From NCBI RefSeq assembly GCF_020386615.1, contig NZ_CP077769.1:1054001-1118000 (forward strand): a stretch of 64,000 nucleotides of DNA. Reading direction: 5' to 3'. The notes beneath the pieces are model-generated. The model searched no databases and had not been told where the DNA came from. It was given only the letters and a program-made list of their open reading frames with translations. The position numbers and the translations under genes were made by a program. This stretch comes from Chitinophaga pendula. GTDB lineage: Bacteria > Bacteroidota > Bacteroidia > Chitinophagales > Chitinophagaceae. Positions 55,249 to 64,000 of the stretch are shown one piece after another. Every line of letters begins with the position of its first letter. Positions within the stretch are counted from its first letter, which is position 1.

Positions 55249-55528
55249 GTGGCAGATCAGGTGAATATTGTATCAGTGAGGGGCCGCCGGTGGATTTCTT
55301 AATATATTGATATTCATTTGATTGTGCTGGTTTGGATATAGGAATGATATACCTTAGTTATACGAATGTTATAGGAATGATATAGGAATATTATAGGAGA
55401 GGGCGGCGAAAGCTGCGACTTTTTGGCGGTATTTGATGCTTTTTTATCACGCGGGGGTATTGAGGACATTTATGGAGGTATAGGTAAGATTTATTTGTTT
55501 AGTCGGCTAATTATATTACTTTTGTCCC
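55249..55528 (+). other. Intergenic region with short degenerate repeats
   Basis: Between 55338 and 55395 a GGAATGATATA-like unit recurs four times in tandem at intervals of about 11-20 bp, including a TATACGAATGTTATA block that is the reverse complement of part of the 44-bp repeat at the window start. The right end holds the marR promoter. No gene is seen. Confidence 0.5.
55494..55524 (+). promoter_or_regulatory. marR promoter with palindromic operator
   Basis: TTTG (55494-55497) and TACTTTTG (55517-55524) are 19 bp apart, an excellent promoter. An 18-bp imperfect palindrome (55496-55513) fills the spacer and agrees at 15 of 18 positions with the perfect palindrome at 56033-56050. The leader before the ATG is only a few bases. 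Confidence 0.75.
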
Positions 55529-55960
55529 ATGAAAAAAATGCCCATGTGTAATACCATCAGTTATCTGATGGTGCAGATATGCAAGGCGCACCGTAATAAA
55601 GCGAATGAGTTGCTGGGTATGCATGAGTTGCATGCTGGGCAGGAGTTGATGCTGGAGCATGTCTCGCAGCAGGAAGGAATCACGCTGAACGAGTTGACAA
55701 CTGAAATGGGAGTTTCGGCGGTCACGACCACCCGGATGGTAGGGCGCCTGGAGAAGAACGGATTTTTGGAGAAGGTGAAGTGCAGCGAAGATCAGCGTGC
55801 GATCAGGGTTTATCTGACGGATAAGGGAAAGGAGACGGCTTGTGAGATAGCCAAGCGAACCTGGGGAGAGTTGGAGGAGCAGATGACCGCAAATCTTTCG
55901 ACGGAGGAGAAGGTATTACTGAAGCGACTATTGATGCAGGTACTGGAGAATTTCTCCTGA
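55529..55960 (+). CDS. MarR family transcriptional regulator
   Basis: A 143-residue winged-helix repressor. The core is GITLNELTTEMGVSAVTTTRMVGRLEKNGFLEKVKCSEDQRAIRVYLTDKGKE (about 49-101), with the DxR wing motif. Flanking helices make the dimer interface. The same palindrome overlaps its promoter and lies before the next gene, so it probably represses both. The inducer is unknown. Confidence 0.94.
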   Translation: MKKMPMCNTISYLMVQICKAHRNKANELLGMHELHAGQELMLEHVSQQEGITLNELTTEMGVSAVTTTRMVGRLEKNGFLEKVKCSEDQRAIRVYLTDKGKETACEIAKRTWGELEEQMTANLSTEEKVLLKRLLMQVLENFS

Positions 55961-56032
55961 TTATATTCCAACACTTTTATATGATTTAAAAGCGCAGGGG
56001 CGAAGTGTGCCCAGGCTTTTCTTAACACTTGA

Positions 56033-56050
56033 TAATTAGCCGGCTAATTA
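56033..56050. promoter_or_regulatory. Perfect 18-bp palindrome, likely MarR operator
   Basis: TAATTAGCCGGCTAATTA is a perfect palindrome 26 bp before the ATG of the membrane-protein gene, and a close copy overlaps the marR promoter. The duplication around marR makes it the likely MarR binding site. A weak TTG/TATTTATT promoter overlaps it. Confidence 0.7.
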
Positions 56051-56076
56051 TTTATTCACTAAATAGATTAGACACT

Positions 56077-56511
56077 ATGAAACCGGAGATGACTTTCAGA
56101 AGAACTTTGCACGCCTCTTTACTGGCGGCTTTTATAACTGCCTGGCTTTGTTTTGTATGGTATTGGATGTTTATCCTTTTTACGGATTATGAGATCCCGG
56201 CAGAATTTTCCTCCCTGGGTATCGCCAGCAGCAGCCTGGTAGGCTCGTTGGCAGCGGCATTCGGGTTTTATATATTGGTCATTACTTTCAAGGCAAGGCC
56301 GGTGTACTTTAAGCTGATAGCAATGGTACTGGCGATCCTGACGGTATTACCGCTGATTGGGGATGGAGTACTGCCATCTGGTAATGTGATCCCGGAGGGG
56401 TTCCTTTGGCTGGCAGTACCCATGCACCTGATAGCCGGGGTGGTCATAGGGGGAATTATACCTTGGTACGTCATTAAGGGGTTGCCGGAGGTGGAGGAAG
56501 TAAAAGCATGA
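56077..56511 (+). CDS. Four-helix membrane protein under MarR control, function unknown
   Basis: A 144-residue protein with four hydrophobic helices (about 12-35, 46-68, 76-95 and 105-130) and short charged ends. ATG 56077 lies after the operator; the open frame upstream starts from a TTG at 56029 inside the palindrome region and is unlikely. It resembles small unnamed membrane proteins often adjacent to MarR regulators. No transport or enzyme motif is seen. Confidence 0.7.
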   Translation: MKPEMTFRRTLHASLLAAFITAWLCFVWYWMFILFTDYEIPAEFSSLGIASSSLVGSLAAAFGFYILVITFKARPVYFKLIAMVLAILTVLPLIGDGVLPSGNVIPEGFLWLAVPMHLIAGVVIGGIIPWYVIKGLPEVEEVKA

Positions 56512-56682
56512 ATTTTCTGCATCATAAATGGGGTAAGACGGCGTTGTGCCGGAAAAATTCATCCGTCATAAGTGCAGGTGGTCACTTTATGAATGACGTT
56601 CGTCACGTTTGACCTACTGCACTAATTATACTTATGTAGTTTTGCGTCGCTACCGCTGTTTTGCCCGCAATTTTTTTTAGCT

Positions 56683-57561
56683 ATGAGAAACAATTTGTTG
56701 ATACCTGTATATGATCTGACCGAATGCCACCAGCAGGAGGAGCCATTGAAAGGCTTCAGCATTGCGCGATACCGTTCTAAAGGGTACATAGCCGAATTAC
56801 AGCGTCCTCATCGTCATGCGGGGTATAGTATTATGTTGATCTTATCCGGCAAGCTGACGCACTATATCGACTTTCAGCAGTACACAGTAGTAGCGCCGGC
56901 ATTGATGTTCCTGTCGCCGGACCTGGTGCATCAGCATGGAGCGGAAGCTGATTTTGAGTCGATCACTATTGCGTTTGACAAGGAGTTCCTGATGACGGAG
57001 GCGCAGCATATGGTGATGTGTTGGGAGTGTATGTTCAACCACAGTGTGCTGGAAGTGACGGAGCAACAGATGAAAGAGATGCTAGTGTTCACGCAGGTGA
57101 TACAGCAGGAATATCGTAAGAATGGCATATTGCGGGAGCCGATCATCCGCAGTGTATTAAATGCGATGATCATGGCAAGCTCTCGTATACCCAGCCAGGA
57201 CACTGCGTTTATGCAGACGGATAATGTGCAGAGCCGGATGGTGCGTCAGTTCAAAGAGTTGTCTGATGTGCATTTCAGGGATAAGACGCAGGTAGCGCAT
57301 TATGCAGATATGATGTATGTGACGCCGGGTCATTTGAATGATACCATTAAATCAACTATAGGAAGGTCGCCCAAGCAGATCATTGATGAAAAGCGGATCA
57401 TGGAAGCCAAACGTTTGTTGTTCTGGGGAGAGCATACCGTGAAGGAAATTGCTTATCAGTTGAACTTCGAAGACGATGCGTATTTCAATCGTTTTTTTAA
57501 GAAACATACCGGACATACGCCGGCACTTTTCCAAAAAACCATCCGTGAAAAGTACAATTAA
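56683..57561 (+). CDS. AraC family transcriptional regulator (cupin type)
   Basis: A 292-residue regulator with an N-terminal cupin-like sensing domain (RPHRHAGYSIMLILSGKLTHYIDF near 41-64) and a C-terminal HTH pair (about 190-290) with VAHYADMMYVTPGHLNDTIKSTIGRSPKQII and TVKEIAYQLNFEDDAYFNRFFKKHTGHTPALF. It lies directly upstream of, and in line with, the RND efflux genes and probably controls them. This arrangement is frequent in Chitinophagaceae. Confidence 0.93.
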   Translation: MRNNLLIPVYDLTECHQQEEPLKGFSIARYRSKGYIAELQRPHRHAGYSIMLILSGKLTHYIDFQQYTVVAPALMFLSPDLVHQHGAEADFESITIAFDKEFLMTEAQHMVMCWECMFNHSVLEVTEQQMKEMLVFTQVIQQEYRKNGILREPIIRSVLNAMIMASSRIPSQDTAFMQTDNVQSRMVRQFKELSDVHFRDKTQVAHYADMMYVTPGHLNDTIKSTIGRSPKQIIDEKRIMEAKRLLFWGEHTVKEIAYQLNFEDDAYFNRFFKKHTGHTPALFQKTIREKYN

Positions 57562-57979
57562 TACCGCGATTATTTAAACCGATTTGAACTTTTGTCGACT
57601 TAATTTTGCATTGTATTAATATAACAGGGTCCACCGTTGGACTGTATCTAAAAGAGGTTAACATGAAACTGATGTAGTGCCCCCCCGGCGCCTGTTATAA
57701 CAGGGATGAAGATGTTTAATACGGAAAGGAACAACACACTATAGCAACATTATCCATATCAGCGTTAATACTACTCCGGGGAGATATACATACATATGGA
57801 TCCGGTCGAATCTACCCAAGCTTAAATAAGTTACCTGTAACTGACAACATGCAACGTGTCATACACGGAAGGCTTTGTGCGCACTTCTGTAGACGACAGG
57901 CGAGGTTGGGAGTTCACTATAACTATACAGCACACACTATATGAATCGGAAACTTTTAGGGAAAATAAACAGACACAGT
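57562..57979 (+). promoter_or_regulatory. Upstream region of the RND efflux operon
   Basis: The gap of 418 bp contains TAATTTTG (57601-57608, -7 match), a GTCCA/TGGAC hairpin near 57630, and the sequence TATAACAGGG twice (57620-57629 and 57696-57705). The second copy is the right arm of a perfect palindrome CCTGTTATAACAGG (57691-57704). These repeats are candidate AraC-type binding sites. A 72-codon open frame here overlaps the adaptor gene and looks spurious. Confidence 0.5.
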
Positions 57980-59167
57980 ATGAAACCATTAAGCAAACAA
58001 TTATTCACCAGTCTGCCGGCAGGCATTCTGTACAGTATCGCAGTTATGGCGGTAGTGTATGGTTGCAGCTCTAAAGCAGCCAATCCGGAAGGAGGGGCAC
58101 AGCCAGCGCAGGCGTTACCCGTATTGAAGGTAACATCACTACCAGGTTCTACCCATCGCGATTATACAGCTACACTGGAAGGTAAAGTAAACGTAGAGAT
58201 CCGTCCGCAAGTGAGTGGATACCTGGAACGTATATACGTAGATGAGGGTGCATTTGTAAAAGCAGGGCAGCCGTTGTTCAAGATCAACGACCGTCCTTTC
58301 CAGGAGCAGCTGAGCAATGCTACTGCCAGCTTACTCGCCGCACAGGCTAACCTGCAGAAAGCAGAACTGGAAGTGAACCGTCTGACTCCACTGGTACAAA
58401 ACAACGTGGTATCAGATATCCAGCTGAAGACCGCACAGGCTGCACTACAGGCTGCCAAAGCCAGCGTATCGCAGGCACAGGCAGTAGCCGGCAATGCACG
58501 TATCAACTTGGGATATACCCTGATCAACGCGCCGGTAAGCGGCTACATCGGTCGTATACCTTTCAAGACCGGCGCACTGGTTGGCTCCGGAGAAGCGACT
58601 CCGCTCACCCTGCTCTCCGACGTCAATGAAGTATATGCTTACTTCTCTATGAGTGAAGTAGACTTCATCCACTTCAAGGAAAAAACAGCCGGCAACACTA
58701 TCCAGGAGAAAGTGAAAAACCTTCCCCAGGTAGAGCTGGTACTGGCTGACAACAGCGTATACAGCGAGAAAGGCCGTATCGAAACCATGGAAGGTCAGTT
58801 TGACAAAACCATGGGCGCTATCAGCTTCCGCGCTACCTTCCCGAATGCAGCCGGGCTGTTACGCTCTGGTAACACGGGGCGTGTAAGACTGCCACAACAG
58901 TTTGATTCCGCGGTACTGGTACCACAGGAGGCGACCTTCGAGCTGCAGGATAAAGTGTTTGTATTCGCTGTTGGCGATAGCAACAAAGTGAGCAGCAAGC
59001 CGATCACGGTGGCAGGTAAGAGTGGCGGTTATTACTTTGTAGGTAATGGCCTGAAGCCCGGAGAGCGCATTGTATACACAGGACTGGACCGTCTGCAGGA
59101 AGGTGCTGCGATCAAACCTGAGCCGATGTCTATGGACAGTCTGCTGAAATCCAAACCACTGAATTAA
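57980..59167 (+). CDS. RND efflux periplasmic adaptor (membrane fusion) lipoprotein
   Basis: A 395-residue adaptor. The signal peptide ends in a lipobox VYGC. It has the MFP layout: lipoyl half-motif VEIRPQVSGYLERIYVDEGAFVKAGQPLFKIN (about 75-106), an alpha-helical hairpin with repeated Ala-rich helices, the second half-motif INLGYTLINAPVSGYIG, a beta-barrel and the membrane-proximal domain. ATG 57980 gives the best signal; ATG 57941 is possible. First structural gene of the pump operon. Confidence 0.93.
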   Translation: MKPLSKQLFTSLPAGILYSIAVMAVVYGCSSKAANPEGGAQPAQALPVLKVTSLPGSTHRDYTATLEGKVNVEIRPQVSGYLERIYVDEGAFVKAGQPLFKINDRPFQEQLSNATASLLAAQANLQKAELEVNRLTPLVQNNVVSDIQLKTAQAALQAAKASVSQAQAVAGNARINLGYTLINAPVSGYIGRIPFKTGALVGSGEATPLTLLSDVNEVYAYFSMSEVDFIHFKEKTAGNTIQEKVKNLPQVELVLADNSVYSEKGRIETMEGQFDKTMGAISFRATFPNAAGLLRSGNTGRVRLPQQFDSAVLVPQEATFELQDKVFVFAVGDSNKVSSKPITVAGKSGGYYFVGNGLKPGERIVYTGLDRLQEGAAIKPEPMSMDSLLKSKPLN

Positions 59168-59319
59168 GCCGAAAAATATTGTAGTACAGGGAGGATGACC
59201 TGTTGCTGGCCGGTATCTACCGGTCAGCCAGGGGAGTCCCTTGCACAAGGTTTTACATTTCAGAAGGAGCTGGAGCATCCATCACAGCTAACCAGGTGTT
59301 AGCTACTCAATCGAACTAC

Positions 59320-62300
59320 ATGTTAAGAAGATTTATAGAAAGACCAGTATTAGCTACCGTAATATCCATCTTGTTGGTATTACTGGGTATTCTGGCACTG
59401 GTAACATTACCAATGACGCAGTTCCCGGATATCGCACCGCCTACCGTTGCGGTGACTGCTTCTTATCCGGGCGCGAATGCGGAAGTGGTGGCACGTTCTG
59501 TGGCCACTCCTATAGAAGAGGCAGTGAACGGGGTAGAGAACATGACGTACATGACCTCTAACTCGAACAACGACGGTTCCATGACGCTGAACGTATTCTT
59601 CAAGCTGGGTACAGATCCTGACCTGGCAGCGGTGAACGTACAGAACCGGGTGTCCAAAGCTACGAGCCTGTTGCCCGCTGAGGTGGTACAGGCCGGTATC
59701 AGCACGCAGAAACAGCAGAACAGTATGATCCAGGTGATCAACCTGGTGAGTGATGTACCTGACTATGACGAGACTTTTCTGCAGAACTATGCCAAGATCA
59801 ACATCATCCCGGAGATACAGCGTATCACAGGGGTAGGTCAGGCACAGGTGTTTGGCGCGAAGGAGTATTCTATGCGTATCTGGTTGCAGCCGGAGCGTCT
59901 GGCTGCCAACAACATGTCTCCACAGGAGGTATTGGCTGCTATCCGCGACCAGAACCTGGAGGCCGCTCCTGGCCGTTTTGGTGAAAAGAGCCATGAAGCC
60001 TTTGAATATGTATTGAAATACAAGGGTAAGCTGAATGAGAATGAGCAATACGAAAACATCATCCTGAAAGCGAACCCCAACGGTTCTGTGTTGCGCCTCA
60101 AAGATGTGGCACGTGTGGAATTCGGCTCACTGTCTTATGGGCAGGATACCAAAGTAGATGGTAAATCCGGTATCGGTGTGGCTATCTTCCAGACCGCGGG
60201 TTCCAATGCGAATGACATACAGGTAGCGATCAACAACTTGATGAAGAAAGCGGAGAAATCTTTTCCGAAAGGTATCCGCCAGTTCAATATCTATAGTACT
60301 AAAGAGTACCTGGACGAGTCTATCAGCCAGGTGAAACATACCCTGGTAGAGGCCTTTATACTGGTGTTTATCGTAGTGTTCATCTTCCTGCAGGACTTCC
60401 GTTCTACGCTGATCCCGGCTATTGCCGTGCCGGTGGCGATCGTAGGTACTTTCTTCTTCATGCAACTGTTCGGCTTCTCTATCAACCTGCTCACTTTGTT
60501 CGCGCTGGTATTGGCGATCGGTATCGTAGTGGATGATGCGATCGTGGTCGTCGAGGCGGTGCATGCAAAGATGGAGCGTATCAATATGTCGCCGAAGGAT
60601 GCGACGATCGCTTCTATGCAGGAGATCTCCGGGGTACTGATATCGATCACGCTGGTAATGACAGCAGTATTCGTACCGGTTGGTTTCATGCAGGGGCCTG
60701 CCGGAGTGTTCTACCGTCAGTTTGCCTTTACGCTGGCGATTGCGATCGTGATCTCTGCGGTGAACGCCTTGACATTGAGCCCGGCGCTCTGTGCCTTGCT
60801 ACTGAAGAACAACCATGGTAAAGATCATAGCCATCCTGCTGTACAGAAAGGATTTGGCAAAAGGTTCTTTGCCGCCTTCAATACCGGATTTGAAGCAGTG
60901 ACCAATAAATATCAACGCAGCCTGCAGTTCCTGGTACGTCACAAATGGGTGGCTATCCTGGGGTTGGTGATCATCACCGGCGCTACAGTATGGCTGATGC
61001 GTAAAACACCGAGTGGCTTTATCCCTTCTGAGGACCAGGGCTTCATGGTGTATGCCGTAAGTATGCCGCCAGGATCTTCTTTGCACCGTACCAAACAGGT
61101 AGTGGATAAGGTAGAGAAGATCATGAAAGAGCTGGAGTCTACCAATCACTACCTGAGTGTATCTGGTCTGAACTTCCTGAGTAACTCAGCTAGTTCTTCC
61201 TATGGTGTGGGCTTTGTGAAGTTGAAACCACACGTGGATCGTGGTAAGATAAAAGACCTGAAACAGCTGATGGGCACTATGCAGCAGCGGTTGTTCGGCA
61301 TCCAGGAGGCGAGTGTGTTTATGTTTAACATGCCGACTGTACCTGGTTTCGGTAACGTGGATGGTTTTGAAGTGGTATTGCAGGACCGTACCGGTGGTAA
61401 GTTGCAGAACCTGGCTAATACAGCTTATGGGTTCATCGGTGAGCTGATGAAACGGAAGGAGATCGCGGTGGCCTTTACCACGTTCAACGCTGGTAACCCG
61501 CAATACTCACTGGAAGTGGATGAGAACAAGAGTAAGCAGCTGGGTATACCGGTAAGTGAGATCATGCAGACGCTGCAGGCTTACTATGGTAGTATGTTTG
61601 CCTCCGACTTTAACCGCTTCGGTAAGTTCTACCGCGTGGTGGTACAGGCTGACATTCCTGCCCGTGCGGAGCCCTCTACGCTGAACAATGTATATGTGAA
61701 GAATGCCAGCGGCGAGATGGTGCCTATCAATACCGTAGTGACACTGAAACGGGTATACGGACCAGAGACGGTGACACGTAACAACCTGTTCAATGCCGTA
61801 ACGATCAACGGTCAGGCGAAACCGGGTTACAGTACCGGTGATGCGATCAAGGCCGTCGAGGAAGTAGCAGCGCAATATCTGCCCCGTGGTTATTCTTATG
61901 AGTGGGTGGGTATGAGCCGTGAGGAGATTGCTGCTGCCGGTCAGGCAGGTGTGATCTTCCTGTTGTGTCTCATCTTCGTATACTTCCTGTTGTCTGCACA
62001 GTATGAGAGCTATATCCTGCCATTGTCGGTGATACTCTCTATCCCTGCAGGTATCTTCGGCGTGTTCGCGTTCATCAACCTGGCAGGTATTGACAACAAC
62101 ATTTATGTGCAGGTGGGCTTGATCATGCTGATAGGTCTGTTGGCCAAGAATGCGATCCTGATCGTGGAGTATGCGATACAGCGTCGCAGGTCAGGTATGG
62201 GCTTGCTGGCATCAGCGCTGCAGGCATCCAGGTTGCGTCTGCGTCCGATCCTGATGACATCTTTCGCCTTTATTGCGGGTCTGATTCCGCTGATGAGAGC

Positions 62301-62487
62301 TACCGGTTCCTCCGCTTTGGGTAACCGTTCTATCAGTACAGGTGCAGCGGGTGGTATGCTCACCGGGGTATTACTGGGTATCTTCCTGGTGCCGGTGTTG
62401 TTCATCATGTTCCAGTACCTGCAGGAGAAGATCAGCGGTGTAAAACAAGTGCCCGCGACCGATCATGATACACAGGTGGTAGGTTAA
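59320..62487 (+). CDS. RND efflux transporter permease (HAE1/AcrB type)
   Basis: A 1055-residue inner-membrane pump driven by protons. It begins with the typical MLRRFIERPVLATVISILLV helix, has two large periplasmic loops and 12 helices; the proton-relay Asp pair is in AIGIVVDDAIVVVEAVH (TM4, about 400-416), and TM10 holds the conserved Lys in GLLAKNAILIVEYA. It should expel hydrophobic drugs, dyes or solvents. ATG 59320 is chosen over an upstream ATG (59203) whose added residues match nothing. The adaptor and outer-membrane genes flank it. Confidence 0.96.
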   Translation: MLRRFIERPVLATVISILLVLLGILALVTLPMTQFPDIAPPTVAVTASYPGANAEVVARSVATPIEEAVNGVENMTYMTSNSNNDGSMTLNVFFKLGTDPDLAAVNVQNRVSKATSLLPAEVVQAGISTQKQQNSMIQVINLVSDVPDYDETFLQNYAKINIIPEIQRITGVGQAQVFGAKEYSMRIWLQPERLAANNMSPQEVLAAIRDQNLEAAPGRFGEKSHEAFEYVLKYKGKLNENEQYENIILKANPNGSVLRLKDVARVEFGSLSYGQDTKVDGKSGIGVAIFQTAGSNANDIQVAINNLMKKAEKSFPKGIRQFNIYSTKEYLDESISQVKHTLVEAFILVFIVVFIFLQDFRSTLIPAIAVPVAIVGTFFFMQLFGFSINLLTLFALVLAIGIVVDDAIVVVEAVHAKMERINMSPKDATIASMQEISGVLISITLVMTAVFVPVGFMQGPAGVFYRQFAFTLAIAIVISAVNALTLSPALCALLLKNNHGKDHSHPAVQKGFGKRFFAAFNTGFEAVTNKYQRSLQFLVRHKWVAILGLVIITGATVWLMRKTPSGFIPSEDQGFMVYAVSMPPGSSLHRTKQVVDKVEKIMKELESTNHYLSVSGLNFLSNSASSSYGVGFVKLKPHVDRGKIKDLKQLMGTMQQRLFGIQEASVFMFNMPTVPGFGNVDGFEVVLQDRTGGKLQNLANTAYGFIGELMKRKEIAVAFTTFNAGNPQYSLEVDENKSKQLGIPVSEIMQTLQAYYGSMFASDFNRFGKFYRVVVQADIPARAEPSTLNNVYVKNASGEMVPINTVVTLKRVYGPETVTRNNLFNAVTINGQAKPGYSTGDAIKAVEEVAAQYLPRGYSYEWVGMSREEIAAAGQAGVIFLLCLIFVYFLLSAQYESYILPLSVILSIPAGIFGVFAFINLAGIDNNIYVQVGLIMLIGLLAKNAILIVEYAIQRRRSGMGLLASALQASRLRLRPILMTSFAFIAGLIPLMRATGSSALGNRSISTGAAGGMLTGVLLGIFLVPVLFIMFQYLQEKISGVKQVPATDHDTQVVG

Positions 62488-62533
62488 CGACTACTTTGGT
62501 AGCCGCTTGTTTCCGCGAAATAAATAATCAAAC

Positions 62534-63961
62534 ATGCAACACAAGTATATAAAGACATTTCTTATCATTTTTCCAATAGTTGTAGGACTGGCAGCCTGCC
62601 GGGTAGGGCGTAATTATGAGCGCCCTGCTCTGGCCCTGCCTGAGCAATTCAATGGAAACACCGTTACTACTGCTCCTTCCGATTCCAGCGTCGCTGGTAT
62701 GGAGTGGAGACAGTTTTTTACTGATCCTACTTTACAAGGGCTGCTGGATAAAGCGCTGAAAGGTAACTACGACCTGCAGCTTGCCTTGAACCGTATTGAA
62801 TCTGCAGAAGCCTATATGAAGCAGGCCAAGCTGGCATGGTTGCCTTCCCTGGACCTGCTGGTCAATGCCTCTACTACTACTCCTTCCAAGAACAGCTTGA
62901 ACGGGCGTAGCCTGGAGCAGTTTCTCCGTTCCAAACACCTGGAAGACTATAGCGCATCCCTGGGATTATCCTGGGAGATAGATATCTGGGGTAAGATCCG
63001 CCGGCAGAAAGAAGCGGCGGTGGCCACTTACCTACAGACCTACGAAGGCGCCAGGACGGTACAGACCACGCTGGTATCCAATATTGCCAACAGCTACTTC
63101 AACCTGCTGATGTTGGATGCGCAGCTGGCGATCGCCAAACGTAATGTATCGCTCAGCGATTCTACGGTGAATATGATCAACCTGCAGAAGACAGCCGGGG
63201 AGGCCACTGCCCTGGGCGTACAGCAGGCCATTGCCCAGCGTCAGACCGCGGAACTGCTGGTGCCGCAACTGGAGCAAGGTATTGCGATAGAAGAGAATAA
63301 TATCCGTATCCTCACCGGAGAGCTGCCTGGCACTATTGCCAGATCAGGCTCCCTGAATGATATCAAGGCTTGGGATGAATTACCGGCAGGCGTACCCGCT
63401 GCCCTTATCAGCCGCCGCCCGGATGTACGGGCTGCTGAAATGGCGCTGGTCGCCGCCAATGCCCAGGTAGGTGCTGCACAGGGTAATATGTACCCTACGC
63501 TGAAGATCACTGCCAGCGGCGGTCTGAATGCCTTCAAAGCCAGTGATTGGTTCTCTATACCTGCCTCTCTGTTTGGTACAGTAGCGGGTGGACTTACACA
63601 ACCGCTGTTCCAGCGCCGTCAGCTGAAAACCCAGCTGGAGGTAGCGAAAGTGGACCGGGAAGCGGCAGTGATCAAATTCCGTCAGCAGGCATTGAATGCT
63701 ATCGGTGAAGTAAGCAATTCCCTGGTGAAACTCGACAAACTGAAAACACAGCAAAAAATAGTTGGCGACCAGGTACAGACCTTACAGCTAGCCATCAGCC
63801 AATCCCAGATGCTGTTCCGCAGCGGTATGGCCAACTACCTGGAGGTGATCACTGCGCAGAGCCGTGCCTTACAGGCAGAGCTGAGCCAGGTAGACATCGA
63901 ACGTCAGCAACGCAGCGCCATGGTAGAACTATATCGTTCATTGGGCGGCGGCTGGAAATAA
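62534..63961 (+). CDS. Outer membrane efflux factor (NodT/OprM family) lipoprotein
   Basis: A 475-residue TolC-like channel protein. The lipobox LAAC follows the signal; two OEP repeats (about 60-250 and 270-470) each carry the long helices of the periplasmic tunnel, e.g. NYDLQLALNRIESAEAYMKQAKLAWLPSL and RRPDVRAAEMALVAANAQVGAAQGNMYPTL. It completes the tripartite pump with the adaptor and permease genes upstream. The stop is inside the window, so the gene is complete. Confidence 0.96.
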   Translation: MQHKYIKTFLIIFPIVVGLAACRVGRNYERPALALPEQFNGNTVTTAPSDSSVAGMEWRQFFTDPTLQGLLDKALKGNYDLQLALNRIESAEAYMKQAKLAWLPSLDLLVNASTTTPSKNSLNGRSLEQFLRSKHLEDYSASLGLSWEIDIWGKIRRQKEAAVATYLQTYEGARTVQTTLVSNIANSYFNLLMLDAQLAIAKRNVSLSDSTVNMINLQKTAGEATALGVQQAIAQRQTAELLVPQLEQGIAIEENNIRILTGELPGTIARSGSLNDIKAWDELPAGVPAALISRRPDVRAAEMALVAANAQVGAAQGNMYPTLKITASGGLNAFKASDWFSIPASLFGTVAGGLTQPLFQRRQLKTQLEVAKVDREAAVIKFRQQALNAIGEVSNSLVKLDKLKTQQKIVGDQVQTLQLAISQSQMLFRSGMANYLEVITAQSRALQAELSQVDIERQQRSAMVELYRSLGGGWK

Positions 63962-64000
63962 TTGATTAACCGGATACACACGAAAACAGCTTCAGCATAA

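Noticed and set aside
57856..58074. 72-codon open frame before the adaptor gene
   Set aside because: It overlaps the adaptor start in another frame and shows no conserved features.

Overview
The window reads as a chromosomal segment of a Gram-negative Bacteroidetes bacterium, most likely of the Chitinophagaceae (Chitinophaga-like). Evidence: TonB-dependent receptors with a carboxypeptidase-regulatory N-terminal domain, one paired with a DUF4249 lipoprotein; the short Bacteroidetes-type SpeA arginine decarboxylase; OstA-like/MCE/LptD envelope genes; a permease-prefix ABC transporter behind a PadR regulator; a K+-type membrane pyrophosphatase; and repeated promoter matches to the Bacteroidetes pattern TTTG, about 17-21 bp, TAnnTTTG. 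I see no transposase, integrase, phage gene or CRISPR array. It looks like core and lineage-typical genome, not an island.

1-20.5 kb, mostly plus strand: a 44-bp tandem repeat, an LEA-type-2 lipoprotein, WbqC-like protein, SpeA with a long structured leader, a second repeat cluster, an NTF2-like protein, an unidentified membrane protein, Hsp20, bacilliredoxin, Lgt with hemerythrin, a sulfatase, a large outer-membrane receptor, an ECF sigma/anti-sigma/surface-protein operon, YajQ, ribosomal protein L31, a GlmU-like protein, TpiA, a 2H phosphoesterase and acylphosphatase.

20.6-43 kb, mostly minus strand: secreted C1 peptidase, BlaI-BlaR1-type regulatory pair, sterol desaturase-like hydroxylase, TonB receptor/DUF4249/barrel operon, a small HMA-like protein beside a divergent AraC regulator, an Rrf2 regulator with an NAD(P)-binding protein, membrane pyrophosphatase, Nnr repair enzyme, a small barrel protein, NhaA, then an envelope cluster (OstA-like, MCE/MlaD, amidase) divergent from LptD.

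43-64 kb, mostly plus strand: LptD, AraC, PEBP protein, PadR plus ABC permease, tRNA-Arg(TCT), Ung, a zinc-ribbon/L7-L12-like membrane protein, MsrA, a MutS2-like ATPase without Smr domain, MarR plus a membrane protein, and an AraC-associated tripartite RND efflux pump.

The most informative non-coding signals are operators overlapping promoters: tandem TACGAA/TTCGTA dyads at blaI, a TGTATGTA dyad at padR, an 18-bp palindrome found twice around marR, and a palindrome just downstream of the rrf2 promoter. Strand composition also drifts from C-rich to G-rich on the plus strand across the window. No clearly new multi-gene system is evident; the best leads are regulatory and are listed as findings.
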